A stretch of 64,000 nt of DNA from Pseudomonas sp. GL-B-19 (GCF_019956415.1 NZ_JAHBDK010000028.1:17433-81432); one strand, 5' to 3'; positions 27,090 to 36,300 are shown, counted from the stretch's first letter. The notes: generated from the sequence alone by a model not told the origin. Made by a program: numbers and translations.

Positions 27090-27860
27090 CTAGCGGACCA
27101 CACCTTCTTCAATCAGCAATTTGAGAATGGCTTCAGCCCCCGCTTGCGCCGTCACGCCTTTAAGCACCTGCCCGCCGCCGCCACTGGCCTTGGCCGTGGC
27201 TGCTTTCATCCGGTCCGCGCCGCTCTTGGCCTTGATCACCTTGAGGCGTTTTGGCCGGGGTTTGGCCGGTTGCAACGTGGCGACCGCCAGCAGTTCATCG
27301 TCGATCACTTCGACTTCATCGGCTTGCAGCACGCCACGTCGAGCCGGACCGTAGGCGCTCTGCCGAGGCTTCGGCGCAGCGTTATCCACAGTGGCGAGAA
27401 ACGGCAGGCGCACTTTCAATCGACGGCGCTGGCCACGGGGCAAAGCCTGAAGCACCAACGCAGAACTGCCATCGATGGACTCCACTTGAGCCAAACCGAC
27501 CACCAATGGCCAGCCGAGGCTTTCCGCCAACAAAAACGGCAACATGCCCGAGCCTTCACCGGTTTCGGCCTGACTGCCGGTCAGCACGACTTGTGCCCCC
27601 GCATCGCGCAAATAGGCGGTCAACGCTGGCAGTGCATCGGCACCTGAAGGCTGCTCAAGCACATGCAATTGTTCCAGCCCCATGCCCAGGTAGGCGCGCA
27701 GTGCAGGTTCAGCGACATCGCCGGCATGCAGCACTTGCAGGTTATCCCCAGCCAGTTGCAAGCCCAGCTCCACCGCCCGCGCATCCTGCTCCGCGCGACG
27801 TGGCCGGCCGGAGGTCGGATGGGCGCCGATGGACACCAGGCTGATGATTTTCGTGCTCAT
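27090..27860 (-). CDS. etfB: Electron transfer flavoprotein beta subunit, dgc-associated
   Basis: A 256-residue EtfB-type protein lying 15 bp after etfA. The nucleotide-binding beta fold is visible in VLTGSQAETGEGSGMLPFLLAESLG, the standard adenine-dinucleotide region of ETF beta subunits. The middle is typical, with LPRGQRRRLKVRLPFLATVD. It carries an unusual basic, Lys/Ala/Gly-rich C-terminal extension. Together with etfA it should accept electrons from dimethylglycine demethylation and pass them to the respiratory chain. Confidence 0.82.
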   Translation of the reverse strand: MSTKIISLVSIGAHPTSGRPRRAEQDARAVELGLQLAGDNLQVLHAGDVAEPALRAYLGMGLEQLHVLEQPSGADALPALTAYLRDAGAQVVLTGSQAETGEGSGMLPFLLAESLGWPLVVGLAQVESIDGSSALVLQALPRGQRRRLKVRLPFLATVDNAAPKPRQSAYGPARRGVLQADEVEVIDDELLAVATLQPAKPRPKRLKVIKAKSGADRMKAATAKASGGGGQVLKGVTAQAGAEAILKLLIEEGVVR

Positions 27861-27875
27861 AACCCTTTCCTTCCC

Positions 27876-29096
27876 TTAAGCCGCATCGCGCTTGGCGTCG
27901 TTGCGGTAAGCCTCTACCGCGTCGATCAAGGCTTGAAGAATCTCGGCGCTCTCGCCGATCACCGACAGGTCGGCCCGTTTGATCATGTCGCAGCCAGGAT
28001 CGAGGTTGATTGCCACCACCTTGTCGCAGGCACCGATGCCTTGCAGGTGCTGGATCGCCCCGGAAATCCCCACGGCCACGTAAACCCGCGCGGTCACCCA
28101 GGTGCCGGATGCGCCAACCTGACGGTCACGGGCCATAAAGCCATCGTCCACCGCCACACGGGACGCGCCTTCGGTGGCGCCCAACGCTTCGGCGGTCCTG
28201 TGGAAAAGTCCCCAGTCCTTGACCCCGTTGCCGCCAGAGAAGATGAACTCGGCTTCGGCCATCGGAATCGCCGCCGGATCCACCGCCACCGCACCCAAGT
28301 CCTCGATACGCGACAAACTGCGCGCCACGGCTGTGGATAACTCCACTGGCAAGGCTTCGTGACGGGTTTCGCTGACTGGTTCGGCGCATTCGGCAGCCGC
28401 CAGAATCAACCGGGCAACCGGACGCGCGAGGTCTTGCAGACCGGCACCAGCGCGGCCGATACATTCCTGATCCTTGACCTGCCAGACCCGCGTGGCCGGG
28501 CGTTCACCCAGTGCGGCGGCAAAGCGCCGGCCGAGCTCACCACCGCCGCTGCGACTGTCCGGCAGTAACCAGTGACGCGGGCTGAACTGGTTATCCACAG
28601 CCCGCAGACCCTGGACACGTTGTTCCGGTGCATAACCGCTGAATTCGTCGCCCTCCAATACCAGCAAGCGGTCAACGCCTGCGGTGGCAAAGGCATTCTC
28701 TTTGTGCTCGCCAAAGACCACAGCCAATACCGCGCCGTCCTTGCCGGCCAATTGATGAGCCAGGCCCAACAAATCGCGGTCGTGGCTGCTCAAACGGCCA
28801 CCGACCATGTCCGGCACGACACTGATGTAAAACGCAGGTGCAGGCACCTGATGCAGCGGCAATTGCACTTCAACAGCGGCAGTGCGTTTAGTCGCCCCGC
28901 CCTGCTGAGCGCCGCTGCGGTCAATGCGCTTGATGCCGTTGGGGCCGATAAAACCGATGCCATGCAGATTCTTGCGGATGACGCCGTTCGGCCCCATCCA
29001 GCTGTGTTGCGCCGGTTGCATGGCCGCGTGCAGCGGGTGCAGGCGGTTGCGGGCAATCCATTCGGCGCGGGGGTCGCGGCGGATAATATCGCTCAT
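27876..29096 (-). CDS. etfA: Electron transfer flavoprotein alpha subunit, dgc-associated
   Basis: A 406-residue EtfA. The C-terminal FAD domain is clear: SGGNGVKDWGLFHRTAEALG, GASRVAVDDGF and the strongly conserved VGISGAIQHLQGIGACD with AINLDPG. It is longer than housekeeping EtfA (about 310) because of an N-terminal extension of roughly 85 residues with a duplicated GPNG motif (GPNGVIRKN, GPNGIKRID). Its start overlaps the dgcB stop (TGATG). In P. aeruginosa the equivalent is PA5400 next to dgcB. It probably serves DgcAB specifically. Confidence 0.88.
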   Translation of the reverse strand: MSDIIRRDPRAEWIARNRLHPLHAAMQPAQHSWMGPNGVIRKNLHGIGFIGPNGIKRIDRSGAQQGGATKRTAAVEVQLPLHQVPAPAFYISVVPDMVGGRLSSHDRDLLGLAHQLAGKDGAVLAVVFGEHKENAFATAGVDRLLVLEGDEFSGYAPEQRVQGLRAVDNQFSPRHWLLPDSRSGGGELGRRFAAALGERPATRVWQVKDQECIGRAGAGLQDLARPVARLILAAAECAEPVSETRHEALPVELSTAVARSLSRIEDLGAVAVDPAAIPMAEAEFIFSGGNGVKDWGLFHRTAEALGATEGASRVAVDDGFMARDRQVGASGTWVTARVYVAVGISGAIQHLQGIGACDKVVAINLDPGCDMIKRADLSVIGESAEILQALIDAVEAYRNDAKRDAA

Positions 29097-31045
29097 CAGT
29101 GGGCCTCCGCGGGTTCACGTTGGGCCGGTGCAGCCGGTTTGCTCGGTGCGGCATCTTCGAGCAATGCATCGGCGACCAGTTCGGCGATGTCCTTGATCAG
29201 CGGACGCGGTTCGACCACGCCTTCAAGCATCGCGGTGCATTGCGGACAACCCACGGCCACCAGTTCGGCGCCGGTTTCGCGGATGTCTTCCATGCGCATG
29301 TCAGGGATCCGTTGCTTGCCCGGAATGTCGGTGATCGGCGCACCGCCACCACCGCCGCAGCAGCGCGAGCGGAATCCGGAGCGTTGCATCTCTTTCACTT
29401 CAATCCCAAGGGCGCGCAGCACTTCGCGCGGCGCCTCGTATTCACCGTTGTAGCGACCGAGGTAGCACGGGTCGTGATAGGTCACGCTGCTGCCTTTGTG
29501 TTGACCGAGGTTCAGGGCGCCAGCGTCGATGATTTCCGCCATGTAGGTGCTGTGGTGCTGCACGAGGTAGTTGCCGTCGAAGGCGCCGTACTCGTTTTTC
29601 AGCACGTGGAAGCTGTGCGGGTCGCAGGTGACGATGCGGTTGAAGCTGTACTTGGCCAGGGTCTGGATATTGCGCTTGGCCAACAGCTGGAACGTTGCTT
29701 CGTCGCCCAGGCGTCGGGCCACGTCACCGCTGTCGCGCTCTTCCAGACCGAGTACCGCGAAGTCGACCTTGGCCGCTTTCAGCACTTTGACGAAGGCACG
29801 CAGGGTGCGCTGGTTGCGCATGTCGAAAGCACCGTCGCCGACCCAGAACAGCACGTCGACGGATTTCTTCTCGCTCATCAGCGTGAGGTTCAGGTCCGCC
29901 GCCCAGTTCATCCGCCCGCCCGGTGCAAAGCCGCCAGGGTTGTCGGTGGCAATCAGGTTTTCGAGGACTTCGGCGCCTTTGTTTGGCGTGGCACCTTTTT
30001 CCAGGGTCAGATGGCGGCGCATGTCGACGATGGCGTCGACGTGCTCGATCATCATCGGGCATTCCTCGACGCAGGCGCGGCAAGTGGTGCAGGACCACAG
30101 GGTTTCAGCGTCCACCAGACCGTTGACGATCGGTTGATGCGGGTTGCCTGCGTGTTCACCGATGGCTTTGCCTGGATACGGGCTACCGGCGAACTTGGCA
30201 TCGGTGCCACCAGCCAGACCGACCACCATGTCCTGAATCAGTTTTTTCGGGTTCAGCGGCTGGCCGGCGGCGTAGGCCGGGCACGCGGCTTCGCATTTAC
30301 CGCACTGCACACAGGCGTCGAAGCCGAGCAGTTGGTTCCAGGTGAAATCCTTGGGTTTTTCCACGCCCAGCGGCGCGGTCGGGTCGTTGAGGTCCAGCGG
30401 CTTCAAACCGGTGGAACGGCCGCCATTAAAACGCTCGGCGCGACGGTGCCAGGCCAGGTGCAGCGCACCGGCGAAGGCGTGCTTCATCGGCCCGCCCCAG
30501 GTCATGCCGAAGAACAGTTCCGAAACGCCCCACAACACGCCGACGCCAAGGATCGCAGCTACCAGCCAACCACCGAAGTTTTCCGGAAGGATGCCGGCGA
30601 CCGGCAGGGTCAACAGGAAGAACGATGCCGAGAACGCCAACAGGCTTTTCGGCAGGCGCATCCACGGGCCTTTGGACAAACGGGCCGGAGGGTTGCGCCG
30701 ACGCAGGTAGACGAAGATCGCACCGACGAACATCACTGCCGTCATCAACAGCAATGCATAACCAAGGATGCGGTTATGCAGGCCGAAACCGTGAACCAGA
30801 ATCGCCAGCACGATGGACGCCACCGCACCACCGGCCGTGGCGACGTGGGTGTTGGCGATATATTTGTCCCGCGCGACGACATGGTGCAAATCGACCATGT
30901 AGCGCTTGGGCATGGCGAACAGGCCGCCGATCAGGTCGACTTTCGAAGCCCGGCCCCGGCGCCACATAGCCACCCGCCGCAATGCGCCGAGGACAGCAAG
31001 GCCCAGGGCAGCGAACAACAGGATTGGAAGAAGGGTGTTCAACAT
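29096..31045 (-). CDS. dgcB: Dimethylglycine demethylase iron-sulfur subunit DgcB
   Basis: A 649-residue membrane-associated iron-sulfur protein. The first 200 residues hold about six hydrophobic helices (heterodisulfide reductase/GlpC-like membrane part). Two 4Fe-4S motifs follow, CVQCGKCEAACPAY (near 245-258) and CTTCRACVEECP (near 325), and two CCG-type domains, the last with CCGGGGGAP. It carries electrons from DgcA towards ETF or the membrane. It starts 175 bp after dgcA, a gap filled by a REP pair, and overlaps etfA. Confidence 0.92.
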   Translation of the reverse strand: MLNTLLPILLFAALGLAVLGALRRVAMWRRGRASKVDLIGGLFAMPKRYMVDLHHVVARDKYIANTHVATAGGAVASIVLAILVHGFGLHNRILGYALLLMTAVMFVGAIFVYLRRRNPPARLSKGPWMRLPKSLLAFSASFFLLTLPVAGILPENFGGWLVAAILGVGVLWGVSELFFGMTWGGPMKHAFAGALHLAWHRRAERFNGGRSTGLKPLDLNDPTAPLGVEKPKDFTWNQLLGFDACVQCGKCEAACPAYAAGQPLNPKKLIQDMVVGLAGGTDAKFAGSPYPGKAIGEHAGNPHQPIVNGLVDAETLWSCTTCRACVEECPMMIEHVDAIVDMRRHLTLEKGATPNKGAEVLENLIATDNPGGFAPGGRMNWAADLNLTLMSEKKSVDVLFWVGDGAFDMRNQRTLRAFVKVLKAAKVDFAVLGLEERDSGDVARRLGDEATFQLLAKRNIQTLAKYSFNRIVTCDPHSFHVLKNEYGAFDGNYLVQHHSTYMAEIIDAGALNLGQHKGSSVTYHDPCYLGRYNGEYEAPREVLRALGIEVKEMQRSGFRSRCCGGGGGAPITDIPGKQRIPDMRMEDIRETGAELVAVGCPQCTAMLEGVVEPRPLIKDIAELVADALLEDAAPSKPAAPAQREPAEAH

Positions 31046-31108
31046 GGTGGAGCTCCCAAAGACCGCAGGGTCTTGCAGGCCAAACTACCTGGATGCCTTG
31101 CCCGAATC

Positions 31109-31207
31109 CCTGTAGGAGCAGAGCTTGCTCGCGATGGCGGTATTTCTACCGCCAAAGATGCATCGGAAGTTCCAACGCTATCGCGGGCAAGCCTTGCTCC
31201 TACAGGT
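31109..31207. repeat. REP pair (family A) between dgcA and dgcB
   Basis: Two inverted REPs (31109-31140 and 31179-31207) stand between the genes for two subunits of the same demethylase. Confidence 0.8.
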
Positions 31208-31220
31208 TATCCACAAGCTC

Positions 31221-33281
31221 TTAGAAATCCTTGCACAACCGCAGGGCGTCATAGATCGCCGCGTGGGTGTTGCGCTGCGCCACGCAGTCGCCGATGCGGA
31301 ACAGCAAGTAGCCGTCGCCCGCCTGGCTCAGTGAAGGTTGCGGCTTGATCGCGAACAGGGCTTCGATGTCCATCTGGCCTTTGTTGCGCGAGCCTTCCTT
31401 CAGGGCGTAGTAGATTTCTTCGTCCGGACGCACGCCGTTTTCGACGACGACCTGGTCCACCACCCGCTCCTCTTTGGCGCCGGTGTATTCGTTTTCCAGC
31501 ACCGCCACCAGCTTGTCGCCTTCGCGGTAGACCTTCTCCAGCATCATGTCCCCGGTCATGATCACTTCTTTCGGGTACATGCTGCGGTAGTACGTCGGGA
31601 ACGACGTGCCGCCAATCGCCACGCCCGGCTTGATGTCGTCAGTGACGATCTCGACCTGGCTGCCTTTGTCGGCGAGGAAGTCGGCGGTCGACATCCCGGT
31701 GAACTCGCAAATGGTGTCGTAGACCAGCACGTTCTTGCCCGGCGCAACCTTGCCGTCGAGGATGTCCCAGCTGCTGACTACCAGGCCTTCAGCCGCGCCC
31801 CAGTGTTCGTTCTGCTCCAGGAACGGATGACCGCCAACGGCGAGCACCACCACATCCGGACGCAGATCGAGAATAGTCGCTGCATCGGCCGCCACGCCCA
31901 GGCGCAGGTCGACTTTCAAACGCGCCAGTTCCAGCTGGAACCAACGGGTGATACCGGCAATCTGGTCCCGTTGCGGGGCTTTCGAGGCCGTCGTGATCTG
32001 GCCGCCGATGAATTCTTTCTTCTCGAACAGGGTCACGTCGTGGCCACGTTCGGCCGACACACGCGCCGCTTCCATCCCGGCAGGACCGGCACCGACCACC
32101 ACAACCTTGCGCTTCACACCGGTCGATTTCTCGATGATGTGCGGCACGCCCATGTACTCACGGGAGGTCGCGGCGTTCTGGATGCACAGCACGTCCAGGC
32201 CTTGATACTGACGGTCGATGCAATAGTTGGCGCCGACGCATTGTTTGATCTGGTCGACCTGGCCCATTTTGATCTTGGCGATCAGGTGCGGGTCGGCGAT
32301 GTGGGCGCGGGTCATGCCGACCATGTCCACATAGCCGCCTTCCAGAATACGGGTCGCCTGGTTCGGGTCCTTGATGTTCTGCGCATGCAGTACCGGGGCC
32401 TTGACCACTTCCTTGATACCGGCCGCCAAGTGCAAAAACGGCTCCGGTGGATAACTCATGTTCGGAATCACGTTGGCCAGGGTGTTGTGGGTGTCGCAAC
32501 CCGAACCCACCACGCCGATGAAGTCGATCATGCCGGTGTCGTCGTAATACTTGGCGATCTGCTTCATGTCCTCGTGGGACAAGCCGTCCGGGTGGAATTC
32601 ATCACCGCACAGACGGATGCCGACGCAGAAATCGGGGCCGACTTCCGCCCGCACAGCCTTGATCACTTCCAGGCCGAAACGCATGCGGTTCTCGAAGCTA
32701 CCGCCCCATTCGTCGGTACGTTTGTTGACCCGTGGGCTCCAGAACTGGTCGATCATGTGCTGGTGCACCGCCGACAGTTCGACGCCGTCCAGGCCACCGG
32801 CCTTGGCGCGAGCTGCTGCGCTGGCGTAGTTGCCTATCACCCGCCAGATTTCTTCCGGCTCGATGGTTTTGCAGGTCGCGCGGTGCACCGGCTCGCGGAT
32901 GCCCGACGGCGACAGCAGGGTTGGCCAGTGCTCGCCGTCCCAGCGGGAACGACGGCCCATGTGGGTAATCTGGATCATGATCTTGGCGCCATGCTTGTGC
33001 ATGGCATCGGCCAGGTTCTGGAAGTGCGGAATGATCCGGTCGTCGGCCAGGTTGACCGACTTCCACCAGCCTTGCGGGCTGTCGATGGCCACGCTGGAAG
33101 AACCGCCGCAAATCGCCAAGCCGATCCCGCCCTTGGCTTTCTCTTCGTAATACTTGACGTACCGGTCGGTGGTCATGCCGCCATCGGTGGCATACACCTC
33201 GGCATGCGCGGTGCTGAGCACGCGGTTACGGATGGTCAGTTTGCCGATCTGGATCGGCTGAAACATTGCTTCGAAAGCCAT
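31221..33281 (-). CDS. dgcA: Dimethylglycine demethylase subunit DgcA
   Basis: A 686-residue flavoprotein of the trimethylamine dehydrogenase/2,4-dienoyl-CoA reductase group. An N-terminal old-yellow-enzyme-like barrel (about 1-360) binds FMN, with HMGRRSRWD and HQHMIDQFWSPRVNKRTDEWG. A 4Fe-4S site follows (Cys residues around QCVGANYCIDR and LCIQNAATSRE), then an FAD/NAD domain with VVVGAGPAGMEAARVSAERG. It converts dimethylglycine to sarcosine and formaldehyde. It lies 15 bp after the DUF5943-like gene. Confidence 0.94.
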   Translation of the reverse strand: MAFEAMFQPIQIGKLTIRNRVLSTAHAEVYATDGGMTTDRYVKYYEEKAKGGIGLAICGGSSSVAIDSPQGWWKSVNLADDRIIPHFQNLADAMHKHGAKIMIQITHMGRRSRWDGEHWPTLLSPSGIREPVHRATCKTIEPEEIWRVIGNYASAAARAKAGGLDGVELSAVHQHMIDQFWSPRVNKRTDEWGGSFENRMRFGLEVIKAVRAEVGPDFCVGIRLCGDEFHPDGLSHEDMKQIAKYYDDTGMIDFIGVVGSGCDTHNTLANVIPNMSYPPEPFLHLAAGIKEVVKAPVLHAQNIKDPNQATRILEGGYVDMVGMTRAHIADPHLIAKIKMGQVDQIKQCVGANYCIDRQYQGLDVLCIQNAATSREYMGVPHIIEKSTGVKRKVVVVGAGPAGMEAARVSAERGHDVTLFEKKEFIGGQITTASKAPQRDQIAGITRWFQLELARLKVDLRLGVAADAATILDLRPDVVVLAVGGHPFLEQNEHWGAAEGLVVSSWDILDGKVAPGKNVLVYDTICEFTGMSTADFLADKGSQVEIVTDDIKPGVAIGGTSFPTYYRSMYPKEVIMTGDMMLEKVYREGDKLVAVLENEYTGAKEERVVDQVVVENGVRPDEEIYYALKEGSRNKGQMDIEALFAIKPQPSLSQAGDGYLLFRIGDCVAQRNTHAAIYDALRLCKDF

Positions 33282-33296
33282 GGCGGGTTCCTCGAC

Positions 33297-33827
33297 TTAC
33301 AACGGCTTGACGGTGAACAGGCCGTCGTCGTGGCCTTCTTCGGAGCCACCGTAGACTTGCTCGGCAACTGTACGGATCTTGCTGCCACGGGCTTGCAGAA
33401 TCTGGTCCATGGCACCGGCAAACCAGCCGGTGAACATGTAGTCGACCTTGCGCCCGACCTTGCCGTACACGTAGACGAACGCCGAGTGTTCGAGCTTGAC
33501 GCTGGCAGTGCCCTTGTCGAGGTCGATATCCTGGATCTTGAACAGACCCCAGCCACGTTGCGACAGGCGCTTCATGTAGTGCTCGAATACCGCAACGCCT
33601 TCCAGGCCGTGGCATTCAGCTTCTTTTTCACACCAGTGCCAGGCGGACTTGTAGCCGGCCTTGTAGAGGATTTCAGCGTAGGCTTCGGCGCCCAGCACTT
33701 CCTCGATGCCCATGTGGTTATTTACGAAGAAGTGACGTGGCACGTACAGCATTGGCAGGGCGTCGGAGGTCCAGACACCGGTTTCGCTGTCGACTTCGAT
33801 TGGCAATTGCGGGGCGATTTTAGCCAT
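33297..33827 (-). CDS. DUF5943/V4R-like protein of the dgc operon
   Basis: A 176-residue protein equivalent to PA5397. It begins MAKIAPQLPIEVDSETGVW and contains HFFVNNHMGIEEVLGAE, GYKSAWHWCEKEAECHGLEG and a C-terminal YMFTGWFAGAMDQIL region, as in V4R-like small-molecule-binding domains. It has no signal peptide. Its conserved position directly upstream of dgcA indicates a role in dimethylglycine metabolism, but none is known to me. Confidence 0.75.
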   Translation of the reverse strand: MAKIAPQLPIEVDSETGVWTSDALPMLYVPRHFFVNNHMGIEEVLGAEAYAEILYKAGYKSAWHWCEKEAECHGLEGVAVFEHYMKRLSQRGWGLFKIQDIDLDKGTASVKLEHSAFVYVYGKVGRKVDYMFTGWFAGAMDQILQARGSKIRTVAEQVYGGSEEGHDDGLFTVKPL

Positions 33828-33869
33828 GGGTAAAGCTCCAGAATTCAATGTGTTGAGGCGATAGCTAGC

Positions 33870-33973
33870 CGTAGCAGCTGTCGAGCCTGCGAGGCTGCGT
33901 TGGGCTGCGAAGCGGCCCCCGAGGGCGGTCCTTCGGACCGCAACGCAGCCTCGTGCCTCGGCAGCTGCTACAA
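33870..33973. repeat. Family C inverted-repeat element (GTAGCAGCTGCCGAGG type)
   Basis: A roughly 100-bp element with long terminal inverted repeats (gtagcagctg ... gaggctgcgttg and its complement cgcagcctcg ... cagctgctac) and a structured core (ggcggtccttcggaccgc). The same family occurs at 54555-54660 in the opposite orientation. It lies between the M19-like gene and the DUF5943-like gene. Confidence 0.85.
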
Positions 33974-33996
33974 AGATCGTTGTTTAAAAAGTGGCG

Positions 33997-34974
33997 TTAT
34001 TCGCCCCAGACGTCCTTGAGGACGTTCACCCAGTTCTCGCCCATGATCTTGCGCACCACGCGCTCGGAATGGCCGCGCTTGAGCAAGGTTTCGGTCAGGT
34101 TCGGGAACTCGCCGACGGTGCGGATGCCCAGCGGGTTGATGATCTTGCCGAAGCTGGTGAGACGGCGGGCGTAGCCTTTGTCGTGGGTCAGGTATTCGAA
34201 GAAGTCCTGGCCATGGCCCTGGGTGAAGTCGGTGCCGATACCGATGGCGTCTTCGCCGACGATATTCATCACGTACTCGATGGCTTCGGCGTAATCGTCG
34301 ATGGTCGAATCGATGCCCTTGGCGAGGAACGGCGCGAACATGGTCACGCCGACGAAACCGCCGTGATCGGCGATGAACTTCAGTTCTTCATCAGACTTGT
34401 TGCGCGGGTGAACTTTCAGACCCGATGGCAGGCAGTGGGAGTAGCACACCGGTTTCTTAGATTCGAGGATGACTTCTTCAGAAGTCTTGGAGCCCACATG
34501 AGACAGGTCGCACATGACGCCAACGCGGTTCATCTCGGCGACAATTTCACGACCGAAACCCGACAGGCCGCCATCGCGCTCGTAGCAGCCAGTGCCCACC
34601 AGGTTCTGGGTGTTGTAGCACATCTGCACAATGCCGACGCCGAGCTGCTTGAACACCTCGACGTAGCCAATCTGGTCTTCGAACGCGTGAGCATTCTGGA
34701 AGCCAAAAAGGATGCCGGTCTTGCCTTGCTCTTTGGCCTTGCGGATGTCGGCGGTGGTGCGCACCGGAATCACCAGGTCGCTGTTCTCGCGGATCAACTT
34801 CTGGCTCGCAGCAATGTTGTTGACGGTGGCCTGGAAGCCCTCCCACACCGACACGGTGCAGTTGGCCGCGGTCAGACCGCCCTTGCGCATGTCTTCGAAC
34901 AGCTCACGGTTCCACTTGGCAATAATCAAACCGTCGATAACGATGCTGTCGGCGTGCAATTCGGCTGGGCTCAT
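33997..34974 (-). CDS. Membrane dipeptidase (M19)-like protein with altered metal site
   Basis: A 325-residue protein of the renal dipeptidase (peptidase M19) fold, equivalent to PA5396. Conserved blocks are CDLSHVGSKTSEEV, CYSHCLPSGLKVHPRN and GIGTDFTQGHG. The first metal ligands of M19, the HxD of DGHND, are replaced here (VIDGLIIAKW), and the bridging glutamate of the EG motif appears as FGFQNAHAFE. This argues against ordinary dipeptidase chemistry. ATG 34974 follows GGGGACAGCC. It lies at the head of the dgc gene series, so a role in betaine or dimethylglycine metabolism is likely. Confidence 0.8.
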   Translation of the reverse strand: MSPAELHADSIVIDGLIIAKWNRELFEDMRKGGLTAANCTVSVWEGFQATVNNIAASQKLIRENSDLVIPVRTTADIRKAKEQGKTGILFGFQNAHAFEDQIGYVEVFKQLGVGIVQMCYNTQNLVGTGCYERDGGLSGFGREIVAEMNRVGVMCDLSHVGSKTSEEVILESKKPVCYSHCLPSGLKVHPRNKSDEELKFIADHGGFVGVTMFAPFLAKGIDSTIDDYAEAIEYVMNIVGEDAIGIGTDFTQGHGQDFFEYLTHDKGYARRLTSFGKIINPLGIRTVGEFPNLTETLLKRGHSERVVRKIMGENWVNVLKDVWGE

Positions 34975-35208
34975 CAGGCTGTCCCCTATTAGTAATTCAT
35001 GCGCCGAATCGTGTGCCGGCGCTTTGGGGCCAGCATATGCCTGAGGGAGGGGGCAGCCGGGTGCAAAAACGACAGGGGGTTTGCCGAAAGCGTCAATCTG
35101 CGACAAAGGGTCGCCAACGGACGTCATGGGCCACCTGTTCAAGGGCCTGCGCATGGGCCAGAATTCCCGGCATTACTGAATGCACTATTGGATTGGGGCG
35201 GCGGCGCA

Positions 35209-35610
35209 ATGAAATCGATCTTCCTGGCTTTGGCACTGATAGCGACTGGCGTACACGCGGCTGAAGAGTCCGAAGACACCCCCTGCGACAAAGTCGAAAA
35301 CGACATCCAGACCCTGGAATGCTCGGTCTACAGCAGAACCACCGCCGAAAACTTGCTCAAGGACAACTACCAGAGCCTGGCCGAGCGCATGCAAACAGCC
35401 TACGGCAAGAACCCGGCACAACTGGCCGACATCACCGCCAAACTCAAGACCGCCCAGCAGCAATGGCTGAAGACCCGGGATGCGGATTGCGCGGTCGAGG
35501 CGTTTCCGGCGACCAGCGGTAGCAAGGCGTTCACCATTGCGCAGAATGACTGCGTGGCGCGGATGAGTGATGAGCGGTCGGAGTTTTTGGAGTCGATTGG
35601 GCAGGAATAA
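35209..35610 (+). CDS. Lysozyme inhibitor LprI family / DUF1311 exported protein
   Basis: A 133-residue periplasmic protein. A signal peptide (MKSIFLALALIATGVHA) is followed by the DUF1311/LprI pattern: paired cysteines (PCDK, LEC), a helical middle, and QQQWLKTRDADCAVEA with the final NDCVARMSDERS. The four cysteines probably form disulfides. LprI-type proteins inhibit lysozyme; the family is broad and the role here is unproven. It is divergent from the M19-like gene, 234 bp away. Confidence 0.78.
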   Translation: MKSIFLALALIATGVHAAEESEDTPCDKVENDIQTLECSVYSRTTAENLLKDNYQSLAERMQTAYGKNPAQLADITAKLKTAQQQWLKTRDADCAVEAFPATSGSKAFTIAQNDCVARMSDERSEFLESIGQE

Positions 35611-35620
35611 ACTTATAAGA

Positions 35621-35851
35621 ATGGAGAATCATTTGATCCCACACGAAGTTGTCAGCCGCATTGTTGACGGCGCCCTACCCGTCAGGGCTTGGCGCGAACA
35701 TCTGAACCTTACTCAGGATGAAGTTGCCAAACGCATGGGCATCTCCCAACCGGCCTTCGCCCAACAGGAGACGGTCGCCAAACCCCGCAAGGCAACTCGC
35801 GAGAAAATTGCCGCAGCTTTTGGCATCAATGCCGATCAACTTGAGCTGTAA
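35621..35851 (+). CDS. Small XRE-type HTH protein, antitoxin-like
   Basis: A 76-residue protein with an N-terminal segment (IPHEVVSRIVDGALPVRAWREH) and a helix-turn-helix, LTQDEVAKRMGISQPAFAQQE. This layout is typical of antitoxins paired with RelE/ParE-like toxins. No toxin gene is adjacent: upstream is the DUF1311 gene and downstream the DUF3010 gene. It may be a solitary antitoxin remnant or a stand-alone regulator. ATG 35621 is used because the recognisable antitoxin sequence begins there. Confidence 0.75.
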   Translation: MENHLIPHEVVSRIVDGALPVRAWREHLNLTQDEVAKRMGISQPAFAQQETVAKPRKATREKIAAAFGINADQLEL

Positions 35852-35883
35852 GCTGCACACCATCAGCCAGTTAAGGAATTCAA

Positions 35884-36300
35884 ATGAAAGTCTGCGGCAT
35901 CGAAATCAAAGGCAGCGAAGCAATCATCGCCGTGGCCTCCCTCGACGACCAAGTGCTGAGCCACGTTGCGCTGGCCACCAAGAAAATCGCCCTCGACGAT
36001 GACGAGGACGCGGCGAACGTCAAAGTCTTTGCCGCTCAGGTCGCGTCGTTCGTGCGTGAGAACTCCATCGACCGGATCGCGATAAAGAAGCGCAGCAAGA
36101 AAGGCGAATTCGCGGGTGGGCCGACCACGTTCAAGATCGAAGGTGTTTTCCAGTTGCTGGAGAATTGCGAGGTGACGCTGCTGTCGCCGCAGACGATTAA
36201 CGCACAGAACAAGAAGTTTGATTTTGAGCTGCCGGCGACGCTGAACAAGTATCAGCATGAAGCGTTTAAAGCGGCTTGCTCGGCGCTAATGAAGAAGTAG
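35884..36300 (+). CDS. DUF3010 family protein
   Basis: A 138-residue cytoplasmic protein. It begins MKVCGIEIKGSEAIIAVASL and contains the family segment IDRIAIKKRSKKGEFAGGP and LLSPQTINAQNKKFDFELP. The N-terminal strand pattern recalls the RNase H/RuvC-like fold. Function is unknown. It lies 32 bp after the HTH gene, with a ribosome site AAGGAATTC ahead of the ATG, so the two may be cotranscribed. Confidence 0.78.
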   Translation: MKVCGIEIKGSEAIIAVASLDDQVLSHVALATKKIALDDDEDAANVKVFAAQVASFVRENSIDRIAIKKRSKKGEFAGGPTTFKIEGVFQLLENCEVTLLSPQTINAQNKKFDFELPATLNKYQHEAFKAACSALMKK

